The notes beneath the pieces were generated by a model, which ran no database searches, was not told the DNA's origin, and saw only the letters and a program-made list of their open reading frames with translations. From contig NC_053141.1 of NCBI RefSeq assembly GCF_016808335.1, positions 23,728,640 through 23,792,639 on the forward strand: 64,000 bases of DNA. Reading direction: 5' to 3'. Shown one piece after another: positions 22,487-34,824 of the stretch. Origin of the DNA: Panicum virgatum. Lineage: Eukaryota > Streptophyta > Magnoliopsida > Poales > Poaceae. Numbering within the stretch: position 1 is the first letter of the stretch; every line of letters starts with the position of its first letter. The position numbers and the translations under genes are program-made.

Positions 22487-24176
22487 AAGCTTAAACTTTT
22501 GCTCATCCTCGAGCAAAGCTAAAGCTGAGGCTCGGTGGATCAGGAGTTGCATCAATGCTCATACCTTGCAAAAACCTTATGCACAACATATTACTCTAAC
22601 CCATTTGTACTTTGAATAAGTTGGCTCATACCTTTGTTTCTGGAGATGGGGCTTACACGCATTTCATCCCTCGTCTTGGGCGGTTGAGAGACTGAACAAC
22701 CTTTACCGGAATATTTCCTGCTCCTGTTCAGGTTCCTATCTCGGAGTTTTGCAAGGATTTTTTCAAAAAGTGGTTTAAGATTCCCCAATGGTGCTCTCAA
22801 ATCGCTCAATGTGTATGATCCTTACCATGGTTGGAAATTTTGAACATCTTCTTCCTACTCTAAGGCTTATATGTGGAGTTTTGGGTAGAAAGAGTGTAGC
22901 ATACCTTGGTTACCTATGTTGCTGAGCCGAAGACTGATTCGCAAGAGGTTGGTACTTAATCAAATCCCAATCTTATGGAAGGTAAAATTTTCAGGGGAGA
23001 GGGAGGAAATGGACTCAAACTTAGAACATCTCTGGTCTTTTTATTTGAGCTCCTTATTTCAACTCTCTTGTGTGGAGGTATGGGTCTTGTCTCTCTCTCT
23101 CTCTTTTATTTTTTTTTCTTCAGTTTTTTTAGGAAGATGACCCATACTCCATGAGGATAGAGTTATTTGAAGGGAGCATTACTTGAATAGACCATTCGAG
23201 ATGGATAGGCTCACTGTGGAGATTTTGGGTTTTGTTGTGAGGGGAATCATCTGGAGAAGGTGGATATCAATACCCGGAGTAGGTGATTGACATGCCAAAC
23301 ATTTGAGGCTAGCAAACAATGGGTACGCAAAGGAGAAAGACTGGTAGATAACAAGTACCTTCCTTAAACGGACTCACCATTCGGCAAAGCTCAAGATAGC
23401 TCAAGATAGCTTATATCGGTTCATATGATAAAATATTATGGCTCTGGATAGGACATGTAAACCAAAGGGGAAATCTTAACCATATTTTATTTTAAAGAAA
23501 TTCCGAGAGGTTCCCTACTAGAGAAAGCAGTTTTATTCTGATTCTTGTTATCTCAAATCTCACAACAACTTAGACTAGGAAATCAAGCTCATGCTCCCAC
23601 TCAAACCAGAATTTTAATGATATTTCTATGAGCCAACATTTCAAGTACTAGGAGAGTAAAAAGTTGTAAACGAGGTACTTGCAAAGCATGAACAGAGCAA
23701 CTATTCATCATCTCCATGAGAAGAGCTTACACTGATTTCCACACATATGTGTTGGGAGTTTTATTCAAAGCATGAACCATTTTTTTGTGTTTTATTTATT
23801 TATTTTGTTTTTATTTTTATTTTATTTTATTCTCTTTTTTTTTGAATTTTTGAAAGACTCAAACTATATTTTTTTAAGGACACAAGATGAAAGGATAGGT
23901 TGGATGACTTACCTGGATATAATGGCACCCCCCAAGCTTGAATGAAGCTCAGTCGGTCTGCCATCTTGGCCAAATTTTTTTTGTATGCAATGCAGAATTG
24001 AAAGCATGCATTTGCGACAATTTAAACATGCCATGATGCCAAAGGAAAAAAATTATGCAAAAAGATAAACTATCCTATATGCCAATGCAATAATGGATAA
24101 CTACCGCGTACCTCATGGCAAGGGCTCGAATTTTTTGTCCTGAGCGAGACTGTTCATACCTTGGGTTTGGTCGTCA
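22487..24176. other. Non-coding spacer of element B where pol would be
   Basis: About 1.7 kb of AT-rich DNA between the protease stop and the polypurine tract. I see no reverse transcriptase, RNase H or integrase motif on either strand. It holds a CT microsatellite (about 23090-23105) and a TTTTATTT-rich low-complexity stretch (about 23790-23850). This absence of pol is why B is called non-autonomous. Confidence 0.6.
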
Positions 24177-24982
24177 TCACCTGATGGAGACGGTGGCGAC
24201 GCTTTCTTCCACCATAGGTAGAGTTAGTTCGATCTCTTTCTTCCCAAATTCCAGAAATTTCTTACGTTGGATATTCTGCTTCGCGTTCCGTTGGTTATAC
24301 ACCTTGATCTCCTCTCGGGTTCGAAGATTCTCCACGAATTCAATGAGGGTAGAGTCGAATGGGGTATATGGCTTCTCCAGCTCTTTCACGGATTCCTTCC
24401 AGTTGAAACTTTTGATATGTGTGCATTGTTCATCCTTCGGTCTGAAGCCGAATCTCTCCTTCTGCCCATTGATGTTGAGTTGGATTACTCCAACTCTCAC
24501 ATCAATGTGTGCGGTTGTCATACTCAAGAATGGCCTCCCCAATATGAGAGGGATCTTGGTGTTGACTTCCATATTGAGGATGATGAAATCAATGGGGTCA
24601 AAGAAATTCCATATTTTCACCGGAATATCCTTGGCGATCCCCGCGAGATGACGAACCGATTGGTCTGCTAGCTGCAAACACATGGTAGTAGGAGCAAGCG
24701 CATGATGGTTAAGTTTATCATAAATTACCTTTGGCATGACGCTGATGCTTGCTCGAAGATCGCAAAGAGTGTGCTTAAAGTGTTGAGCTCCGATGGAACA
24801 TGTGATGGTGGGGCATCCTGGTTTCTTCTTCTTCTCCAGGAGAGGGTTGAGTATAGCTGTGCTACACTCATATGTAAGCTACACGACCTCGGTGGTCGGC
24901 AGGACCCTCTTGTTGCCAAGGATATCCTTGAGATACTTGGCGTACGTGGGAACCTGCATAGTATCAAGAAGTGGTACGTTGT

Positions 24983-27900
24983 TGTAACACCCTAGTTTAA
25001 ATTTCAGCATTTAATAATAAATTTAATTGGTTTATTTAATTTTCTAAGGATTTAATTGGCTTAGCTTGCATTTAATCTAAAATTTTGTTCCTTAAGTAAT
25101 TAAAATTTTATCATAGGTTTAAATTTTGGTGTTGCATTCATGCTGGTGCATTGTTCTTTTCGTTTGAGTGCTAGGTTTGAATTCAAATTGGAATTTGAAT
25201 TCAATTAGAATTTGTTTGTTTGTTTTAGAAATAGAATAGAATAGAAAAGGAAAAACCCAACTCAAACCAGCCCAGCAGCCCAACCCAACCCGAAGCGGCC
25301 CATGGCCCACTTTTCTCTTTCCCAGCCCAAACCGCGCGGGCCCAGCCACTCCCCCTCTCTCCCCTGTGGCCCATCCCTCCTCTTTTCCCTTCCCCGGACG
25401 GCCCAGGCTCCCTCTCCCTCCCGTGCGCGGCCCAAGTTCCCCGCGAGGCCCAGCGCGCCCCGCTCCCACTCCGCTCAGCCCGCGAGAGCATCGCCGCGTC
25501 CCGCTCACCCGCCTGCCACCTGGGCCCAAGGCGTCAGCGCCCGCGCCGCTCGCCCATGCCCCGTTCCTCGCTCACTGCCTGGCCGGGCCCACGCGTCAGG
25601 GTCGTCCCCTTCCTCGCGCAACGGCCGCGCCCGGCACGCCGAGATTCCCGGCGAGCTTTCCTTCCCGGGCACGCACGCCTAGGCCTTAGCCGCCCTATAA
25701 ACGGGATCCCCGGCCTCTCCCGTACCCCATCCTCCACGCCCTAGCCGCCCAAACCCTAGCACACCATGCCGCACCTCGCTCCGCCGCACCGGGCCTCTGC
25801 GCCTCCGTGGAGCCGCCGCCCTGCTGCTCCCTAGCCCCCGAGATCCTCCGCACGAACTCCGCCCGAGCTCCAGGGAGCTTCTCGCGGCCACCATCGTCGA
25901 CCACGACCTCTGCAGCACCGGAATCACACCTGAGAACCGCCGCCAGTGAGCACCTCCGCCACCCCGATTTATCGCCGCCAGTGGGTCTCAGCTCATCCTG
26001 ACCCCCGTGACGTCTTCACAGCACGACGCCGCACCTGCCCGTGGAGATCCGAAGCCCGGAGGACCCCCGCAGCTACCTGTTCCCGAGATCAGAGCCGAGC
26101 GCCGCCGCCCGACCTTGCCGTCGACGCCGTCGACCTCGCGCCACAGCTCCACCCGATCTTGACCCTTGGTGAGCACCCCCGCGTCGCCCTTTTCCTTCTA
26201 CGCTAGCTGTAGTAGCCCGTAGGCTGTTCCCAGTGCTGGAATGTCGCACGCCGGCGAGCCCCGCTGCGTAGGGCCGCCGCCCGCACAGCAACTGCTGCCC
26301 AGAACGTCCCCGCGCTCCGCTCTTGGCCTACGTGAACCACGAGTGCCGCGTGGACGCCCCTGACCCAAACCTCGGTCGAAACGGACCCCGGAGCGTCGAT
26401 TTCGCGATGCTCCGGCGAGCTCGCCGCCGCGGGAACGCGTCGCCGGCAAGTTCTGCCGCCGCCCCACGCCCAAATCCTCCTGAGCCGTCAGATCCCGCTT
26501 GAACGCCCACGATTAGAACCCGATCCGAACAGATCTGGACCACCGGATCAAGATCCTGCGGCCGAGGATTGTGCGTAACGGTTCGGCCTAGATCTTTTTA
26601 TAAAGAGACCCCCAGTTTCTTCCTATTCAACCCGCAGTCCACCTCTAGTCAAAAGAAATTGCAGTTTAGTCTTGTTTTTAGCGTTTTAGCCCTTAAGTTT
26701 TCTAGAATTCGAACCCGCCGTCCAGCCCTTGACTTTTTGCGAGTTAGACCCCAGAACCTTAGTTTTCTTGCAGTTTAGTCCCTGAACCTTGTTTTTAGCC
26801 TAGAATATGCGTTTTAGCTCCGTTTTAGGCGTTCTTTATGTCAACGCGATCGTTGTAACGCGTAGAATAGTTTTAGACTAGTTTAGTGTGCTGTTTTTAT
26901 GAATTGATGTACTGTTTCTTAGTTCTTGTTAGTGTTTGTTTGTATGCTTATTGTTGTGCATTGTTGTTGGCCATGTGTTCGTGAGTAGACGTTGAGCTAC
27001 CAGAGGAGCCCCAGTACCAGTACCCGGAGCAGCCGTCTTCTGAGCAGTTTGAGCAGCAGCCAGAGCAGTACGAGGAAGGCAAGTATAAGATGAACAACCT
27101 ATCACCTTTTAAATACATTTTCATATTGCATTTAAATACTGTATGCCTATAAGGATTTCCTAGCCACTTTATATCCTTTATATATATCCTTTGGGATGCA
27201 TTTTGGTTAGTTGTGCTAGGTGCCGCGCTATAACACACTTGGTCCCTTTTAATTAATTTGATTAATGGTATATGCAACTTAATTCTGAGAGTTGCCCTCT
27301 GTGTGGCTTGAGTGGCTCACGTCTCGTTAAAATTGGTTTTTGTTAGAAACATGGTTTAGGGGGCCAGCACGGTGCTTACTGCTGGGTTGACCACTCTCCA
27401 TAAGGACCGATTCATAGAGCGATAACCTGGGACAATAGCGCTACCACAAGACTGGAATGGGACGGTCTTGGCTTACTAATTAGGTCATTTTGGTTCGGGA
27501 GTAACTTACCTGTGGGGCAAGAGGGGAGTCGAGCTTCAATGGTCCCTATGCTACGAGGCTGGTCTGTGTGGTCTTGTACCCCCTCGATGTGGGCCCCATC
27601 ATTGCATTGACTGAATCCTTAGCGGTTACACCTTACCAACGTGTCCTTTGTAACGGCCTCGTAGTGAGTTTGCTAGTCATCTCACCTAAGGAAGTGTGAT
27701 GAACAACTGGCGTAGCTCACGACTTGTGGGTAAAGATGTGCAACCTCTGTAGAGTGTAAAACTGGTATACTAGCCATGCTCACGGTCATGAGCAGCCCAG
27801 ATCCTCCTTTTGATTAGTGGGGTTATCTTCCTTTGACGAGGCAGGTTTCCCCGGGTGGCTTGGTTTGGTTTGGTACTCAGTAGTTTCTTAATTAATTTTG

Positions 27901-28418
27901 ATTAATTACTATGTAACTGGGTTAATGGTAATTCACCAACACGTAGTAAATAGCTTTAATAAAATTTTGCCAACACTTAAAAGCTAATGCAGTAGAGTCA
28001 GCCAACCTTAGAGCCTCATAGTTTGTGTTATACTTGTTGAGTACAAGTTGTGTACTCACTCTTGCCTCTTCTCTACTTTTTCATCTTGGATACGCTACTG
28101 CTGCTCAGTTCCTGCCGACACGAGGGAGTTCGCTCAGCGTTACCAGGACTACGAGGACTTCTAGGCGTTCGTCTCCCAGTCGACGTCCCTGTGGCGCCCT
28201 GCTCAGCTTCGGAGAGTTTTTACCGTATTTGTACTTCGCTTCTGCTGTATCAGACATTTTTGTCATTTATGTAATAAATACATTCGTATTCGCTTTATTA
28301 TGTCTTATTCGTGATATGTGCTGTGATATACTGTTCATTCTGTTGTATATACGTGTGACTTGATCCTGGCATGTATATGATTGCTCGGTTTATGTCCTTT
28401 TATAAACCGGGCATTACA
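24983..28418 (+). mobile_element. Solo LTR A (Tekay/Del-like family of D, E, F)
   Basis: It starts TGTAACACCC and ends GGCATTACA, with the same internal landmarks as LTRs D, E and F (for example CGCGATCGTTGTAACGCGTAG at about 26848). It is 3436 bp long. It is flanked by 5-bp duplications GTTGT (24978-24982) and GTTGC (28419-28423), which differ by one base. Element B's coding frame reads straight across when the LTR and one repeat are removed. No internal region remains, so it is a solo LTR, usually the product of recombination between two LTRs. A TATA box lies at 25695-25702. Confidence 0.92.
25695..25702 (+). promoter_or_regulatory. TATA box of LTR A
   Basis: CTATAAAC lies about 50 bp before a leader containing AAACCCTAGC. 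The aligned positions in D, E and F are weaker (TTTATTTGG, TTTAAACC, CTTAAACC). Confidence 0.5.
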
Positions 28419-30049
28419 GTTGCCATAAAGCTTCTTAATTACCTTGACGAACTTGCCGAATTGCTCGTCGGCCACCGGCCACCTTTTCCGCTCTAGAAAC
28501 GGTAATGCGGTTGTATCGTGACAGTCCCGTGAAGTTCTAGGGGGTTCCACGGGGTTTTCCTGGGTAGCAATGGTGTTGGATTCTTCGGCCTCCTCGAGCA
28601 CCTCGTCTTCAGCATCGGTATTCCTAGCGGTTACGGTCTTCCGCCGTGTTCCTGCATCCTGTGGAAGATGTGGTCTCTGTGCGGATTGTCTTGCCCGCAC
28701 AGCTACCGTATTCACACTTTCTTTCGGGTTCACTCCCGGTTGCTCGGGAAGTTCCCCCGTGTTATGGATATGACAGGATGAGGCCAGTTGAGTTACTTTT
28801 GTTTTTATCAATTCATTGAAACTCAATTGATTTTTAATAACAGAGTTAAACCCATCTAGTTGCATAGCCAAAGATTCAAGAATTTTATGATTAGCAAGAA
28901 ATTTCTCACTAATGTTATCATTCACTTGCTTTTGGCCGTACATGAAGTTTTTAAGCGAGGGCTGAAAACTGTTATTAAAATTGTTACCTTGCTGTTGGCC
29001 GAAGGGGAGGTCGGGCTTAGAATTCCAACCTTGCTGAGGACGGCAGTCTGAGTCATTGGGAGTGTCATTCCCAACGGAGTTCTCGTCCTCTTGAGTGAAC
29101 GGGCAAGATTTGTCTGAGTGTCTAGTATTGCCACATTTCTCACATGTCATTCGAGACTCGGTCTGGTTAACCTCCTGGTGTGGAGATTCTAGCTTTTTCA
29201 TGAGAAGATCCATCTTGGCTACTAGCCTATCGACACTGTCGATTTCATATATTCCTTTTGCATGGGCCGGCTGCCTATCTACCTTCCAACTCTGGTTGGA
29301 AGCAACCTTGTCTATGAGCACTCTAGCTCCTACAACATCGAGGGAGAGGAATGCTCCTCCCGCTGTTGCGTCCATGTGATCTTGCGATCGCTGGTTCAGG
29401 CCATGGAAGAAGTTTTGAATGATAAGACATTCTTCCATGCCGTGGTGTGGGCATTATGCAATGTATTCCTAAAGACGTTCCCAGGCTTCCTGGACTGTTT
29501 CGTCCTGGAGTTGTTGAAAACTAGTAATCTTGTTCCGAAGGGTGTTGGTTTTGCCCACCGAAAAGTACTTGACCAGAAAAGCATTGTAACATGTATCGCA
29601 AGTGTCAAATTCTTCCTTGAAGGTGTAAAACCATGTCTTTGCTTTTCCAAGCAAAGAGAATGGGAACAATCGAAGACGAATACTATCCATCGCAGTGCCT
29701 CTTGGGTTGATTATGCTGCTCACTTCCAGATAATTCTGAAGATGAGCGTTGGCATCCTCTGATGCCTTTCCGCAGAAGGGACTTGCTTGGATCAGGTTGA
29801 CAAGACCAGTCTTTATCTCAAAGCCATCAGTGCCTTGGTCATTGGTTAGTCCAGTAGGGATATGGCTATTGGACGGGGCTGAGAATTGACGGAGTGTCAT
29901 CTGAGCCTTGGGTATTGAAGCTGGTGTTGTCAAACCTTGATCCTAAGAAAATTTCTTCTGGTAGGACGACTATGCTTCCCCGCTAAAATTAGCGGTGATA
30001 AATCAGTAAATTTTATCAAACTATTCGACGATATATTTAGCCAATTGCT

Positions 30050-30067
30050 TCCCTGGCAACGGCGCCA
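30050..30067 (-). other. Primer-binding site of element B
   Basis: On the minus strand it reads TGGCGCCGTTGCCAGGGA, eight bases inside the right LTR. This resembles the tRNA-Asp-type primer site common in Athila/Tat relatives, with one mismatch to the form I know (CCGGGGA). Confidence 0.75.
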
Positions 30068-30075
30068 GAAATGCT

Positions 30076-31297
30076 TGTTGGTGTTTCTTATGCTCAATAG
30101 AATATAGATTCTGCAAGCGCACAGAATCACCGCTGTAGCACTTCACCTTGGAGTATTCCAGGGTATCGTAATTTTCCTCAGGGAAGCACTATGGACAAAG
30201 AGTATCGAAGAAAGGAATGATAAGCTTAACTAGAGATATCAACCAACTAACTTAGTGGGGGTAAGCCTGATATGATAGATAAGATAATGGCCAACGATGA
30301 CCGTCTGACACAGGAGACTCTAATCCTTAGAGAGGTAAGCAGCTGGGAGGAGAACGAGCAAGAAAGACTCCTAAAACACTTCTAAACTCTCGAGCTAGCC
30401 TCTCTAGACTAAACCTTGTTTCTAACTAGTTATGGGAACGTAGAGCTTACTACGGCGGCCTCAGGGAAGGATTCAGACTGGGGTGAGAAGGGAGTCCAAT
30501 GGAGTCAGCACTACTGCTATGAAAGTTCCCGAACATGATGGACTACGAGGGACGGACAGGGCTGTCACCACCTGCCGCCTACCACAACGGTACCGTGGGG
30601 GTGGAACACACTTTCTAGCTAACACTAAACTCGAACACCACGTCCGTACTCGGTGTTAGGATTTCTCTTGACACGTTCAAGACAAATCCCCCTCAACCTA
30701 GGGACCTAACTTGAGTTCCCTAGTCCGGGCGAGAAAACCCGTAAGGTAAGATCTCGATAAACTAGAAAAATACAAAGCCTAGGTTAAAGGAATTACTTCT
30801 GCACACAAGTATGATAACTTGAGAAGATAAATAAATGCATAAAGTAAAGCTGACTCGAAAAGATAAAGAAGATAACTATATTGATAAATGACAAAGGAAA
30901 AGATACAAGAGCTTATACCGACTTCCGATGACGACTCCGGAATCCCGAGACAAGCTCGACTCGACTCTAACTCCCAACTACCTAACCTACTCTAGAAGGG
31001 AAAAGTGAGAAGAGAACTCCTTTTGGTGTGTGTTGAGAGTGAGGGTGTTGCTCTCTATTTATAGTGCTCCAAGGTCGGTACGAGGTGGGTGCGTGTGTTG
31101 TAAGCAACTAGGACGGTTGATGTAACTTCCACGCGAAGTTGGGCACGAGTTGCTGCAAAGTGGGGCCGGCCAGCCTCCCCTAGGCCGGCCGGCTTGGGAT
31201 TTCCTCCGTTTGGCGCCGACCTTCTCGTGGATGGTCCTGATCTCCTCCTGGTATCGGTGTAGGTTGCGTTGGTTCAAAGCTGAAAATTGCAGGCCGG
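30076..31297 (-). repeat. Right (5') LTR of element B, truncated by element D
   Basis: Closely matches the left LTR from TGTTGGTGTTTC to GAAAATTGCAGGCCGG, where TGTAACACCC of element D begins. It keeps the arrangement CTCGAGCTAGCCTCTCTAG at about 30388, which the left LTR replaced with a duplicated segment. The minus-strand TATA box is at 31055-31064. The remaining LTR should lie beyond element D, outside the window. Confidence 0.85.
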
Positions 31298-34200
31298 TGT
31301 AACACCCTAATTTAATTTTCTTTCATAAGTAATTAAATTTTTCTAGGTTCGACATGTTTGTGCATTCATGCTGGAGAATAGTTTTATTTTGGTTGAGTGC
31401 ATAGGGTTTGAATTCAAATTTAAGTTTGAATTCAAAATAGGTTGAGTGAAGTTTGAAAAAGAAAAGGGAAAGAAGAGAGAACCGGCCCGAGCCAGCCCAG
31501 CAACCCAGCTCGCAGCCCGAGCCCAGCTCCCTTTCCTTTCCTCCCGCGTCCGGCCCAGCATGCTGACCCCCAGCACTGCGCCCTCCACCACGCCCCGCTC
31601 GTCCCACAGTCAGCGGCCGAACCCCCACACCCCAGGCCCGCATGTCGGCATCAACCTCAGCAAGTGGAAGCGCGTCTTCGGTTCTCCGCTACCAGGCCCA
31701 CCACCCAGTGAAAACGGTAGCGCCCCGCGCCCGCACCTCTGACCGGACCGGCCCACAAACCAGCGTTCGACCTCCCATAGGCCCAGCTTCAGTGCAGCCC
31801 AACAACCCTCCCCGTGCGTGGACGTCGCCTTTCCTTTCTCGTGCTACCGCTGATGTCCCGGGCCTAGTTGTCGGCGCTTTCTCCTTCCCTTCCTTTCTTC
31901 CTCCCCGCGTCCAAACTCCTCTGCCCACACGCGACCGCAAACCGCTCGCTCCGTCTCTGCGATGTGGACCGCCCCACCCCGTGGCCCGCTGGTCAGCCTC
32001 GCCCCGGCCTTCCAGAAGCATCACCGAGCCGGGATCACGCCAAGCTGTTAGGCGATTGGTTTTCCCCGCACACGGATCACGGCCGCGATCCCCGCTGCGC
32101 TGCACTGGTCACGCACGCCAAGACGCTCGGCCTACTTTATTTGGCACCCACAGCCCCCCTGTGCCCTACCCTTGCCACACCGCCGCCACCTCTGCACCCC
32201 AGTACCACCCCCGCGACCTCCACGCCAGAGCAGAGCCCCTGCTCCGTCGTGGCCTCGCCGCTCCGCCACACCCCAGCCACCGTGAGCCACCGTAGCAGCT
32301 CCACCGTAGCCCCAGGACACCTCCCCAGCTCTTTACCTCGACCCTAAGCCTCTGCATCGCCGGAATCGCGCCGAGCCCCCAAGTCCAGTAAGCACCAAGC
32401 TCCGAGTAATTGCTCACCGCCGGTGGTTCTCAGGTCACGCTGACCCCTGCGCTGGCTTCGCAGGAGTACCACGCGTCGGCCAGAGGGATACAGGCGCCCG
32501 GAGAAGCACCGCACCGCCCGGACCCCAAGCTTCGTCTCAGCGACGCCGCCCGACCTCGCCGTCGACACCCCTGCACGGCCACGCAGCTCGAGTTCGAGCC
32601 TAGGTGAGCACCACCGTGACGCCCTTTACCTATCGCGCCTGTTGGCTTAGCGCGTAGCCCCACACAGAGCCGGAACACCACGCGCCCGCGTCTCGCCACC
32701 GTGTGCGCCACTGCTCCGCTGTGGCGGACACCCTGCACCACTACACAGCCTCGCGCCAGCTTTGTCTAGGATTACGTTGGCCTTGCGTACGCACGCGCAC
32801 TCTGTTGCGCCCAAACCCGAGCCTCAGAACCACCCGCACATCGCACGACGGCGAGCGCCACCGCGCAGAGCCGCCGTCACCGGTGCACACGCCGCCCAGA
32901 GCATTCACGAGCCCTCTTTGAGCTTAGGTGAATTACGCATGACACGTAGATCTCCCCAGACCCAAGCGCGGGTCGATTTGACTCCCGGAGCACCGAGAAC
33001 GGTGAACTCCGGCGAGTTTTCCAGCAGCGCCGCCGCGGGAGTTGGTTCCCCGGTGAGCCCCGCCGCCGCCGTAGCCTGCGTTAATCCTGAACCATCTAAT
33101 CCAAAGCCAGCGGTCGCGATTAGATCTGGATACTGGTTCGTCCTGAGTCACCAGATCGCGATCCAACGGATCAGATCCCTAGATACCCCTTCGGCCTGGC
33201 GTTTTTGCTAAAGAGCCCATCAGCTTCTTCAAAATCAACCCGCAGTCCATGTAGTTCAAAAGTATTTACAGTTATGCCCTTTTCTTTATGTTTTGGACCC
33301 TGAGCTTCTGTAAACTCGTGCCCGCCGTCCCTGGACGTGTGGTTTTGCAGTCTAAACCCTGTGTCTATCCTTTAATTATGTATAGGTCCCTGGTTTTTGC
33401 GCAGAAGCCCCTAGAACCTTAAATTTCTCGCAGTTTAGTCCCTAGACCTAGTTTTAGCTCTAGTTTTCGTGTTCTAGCTCCGTTTTAGGTGTTCTTTATG
33501 TCCACACGATCGTTGTAACACGTAGAATAGTTCTAGCTCAGTTTTGTTTGCAGTTTTTATGTATTGTTGTATTGTTTCTTAGTGTTTGCCTTTGTTTGCA
33601 TGTATGTGTATGTGCTGGACTTGTTTTGGCGTTGCGATCGTGAGTAGACGTTGACCCTTCGGAGGAGTACCAGTACCCGGAGCAGCCACCGTCTTCAGAG
33701 CAGTTTGAGCAGTAGGAGAACTTTGAGGAAGGCAATTATAACATGAACACCACCTATCACCTTTAAATACAATTTCATACTGCATTTTAATACTGTATGC
33801 CTATAAGGATCATCCTAGCCACTTTATTACCTTATATATATCCCTTGGGTTGCATTTTTGGTTAGTTGTGCTAGGTGCTGCGCTCTCACACATGGTTCTT
33901 TTTAATTAAATTGTTAATGGTCTTATGCAACTTAATTCTGAGCATTACCCTCTGTGCTCTGTACTTGAGTGGTTTATGTCTCCTTAAAACATGTTTTTCT
34001 AGAAACTTGGTTTATGGGGCTCGCACTCTCCATAAGGACCGTACGTCTTTAGAGCGATAACCTGGGACAACCGCGCAACCACAAGACTGGAATGAGACAG
34101 TCTTGGCTTACTAATTAGATCTTTTTGGTTTGGAGTAACTTACCTGTGGGGCAAGGGTGGTAAGCTTCTATGGCCCTCGTACTGAGTGGCCTTGTCTGTG

Positions 34201-34824
34201 CTTTGTGTCTTGACGCCCACTAGACCTGCTCCATCATCACCGATCCAACCCTCGCGGTTACTCCTTACCAACGAGATTCTTTGTAACGGCCTCGTAGTGA
34301 GTTTGCTAGTCAGCTCACATACGGAAGTGTGATGAACAACTAGCGTAGCTCACGACTTGTGGGTAAACATGTGCAACCTCTGCAAAGTGTAAAACTGGTA
34401 TACTAGCCGTGCGCACGGTCATGAGCGGCTCGGATCCTCCTTTTGATTAGTGGGTTACCTTGGTGGTTTCGGTGTGGTCCTCAGAAGTTCTTAATTAATT
34501 TTATTAATTTCTATGCAACTGGGTTATGGTAATTTCATCAACTTGTAGTAATTAGCTTTAATAAAAGTTTCCCAAGATTAAAAGCTAATGCAGTTGAGTC
34601 AGCCAACCTTAGAGCCTCATGGATTGTGTTATACTTGTTGAGTACAAGTTGTGTACTCAATCTTGCCTACTCTACTCTTTTCCTCTTGTTCTCTTTGGGG
34701 ACACCCTACTGCTGCTCAGTTCCCGGTGATGCGGAGGAGTTCACCCGGAGCTACCAGGAGTACGAGGACTTCTAGGCGTTCGTCTCCCGGTCGACGTCCC
34801 TGTGGCGCCCAGCTTCCGAGTTCC

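Larger units (their letters stand above)
24177..29933 (-). pseudogene. Element B gag-protease, split by solo LTR A
   Basis: The Gag domain (29933 to about 29300) contains FPFSLLGKAKTWFYT and HHGMEECLIIQNFFHGL. A zinc knuckle CEKCGNTRHSDKSC follows at about 29130, then a Q/N-rich linker. After FGKFVKVIKKLYGN the frame is cut by solo LTR A (24983-28418) and resumes with VPLLDTMQVPTYAKYLKDI. The protease region follows (CLQLADQSVRH, IPLILGRPFLS) and ends at 24177. The catalytic motif reads D-L-R-A-S at about 24760 instead of the usual D-L-G-A-S. Stops: TAG 29469-29471, TAA 29454-29456 and TAG 24879-24881, each fitting a Gln codon changed by C to T. All pieces are in one frame once the LTR and one target copy are removed. 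No ATG begins the frame at 29933 (TTG there); a later Met is at AQMTLRQF. Confidence 0.85.
20728..31297 (-). mobile_element. Non-autonomous Ty3/gypsy element B (gag-protease only), minus orientation
   Basis: Two LTRs share the start TGTT(T/G)GTGTTTCTTATGC: left 20728-22474, and right from 30076, cut at 31297 by element D. A primer-binding site lies inside the right LTR (30050-30067) and a polypurine tract inside the left LTR (22475-22486), so transcription runs right to left. The coding region holds gag and protease only. Without solo LTR A, the internal part is about 4.2 kb. The target duplication cannot be tested because the right LTR's end is outside the window; the left flank is CGGGT. 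The tRNA-Asp-type primer site and gag style suggest the Athila/Tat side of Ty3/gypsy. Confidence 0.85.

Noticed and set aside
25119..26543. Several overlapping open frames on both strands
   Set aside because: They fall in the GC-rich part of solo LTR A; no domain was recognised and the frames overlap each other.
31323..33211. Open frames of 100-217 residues on both strands
   Set aside because: GC-rich leader of LTR D; not conserved as proteins with LTRs A, E and F.
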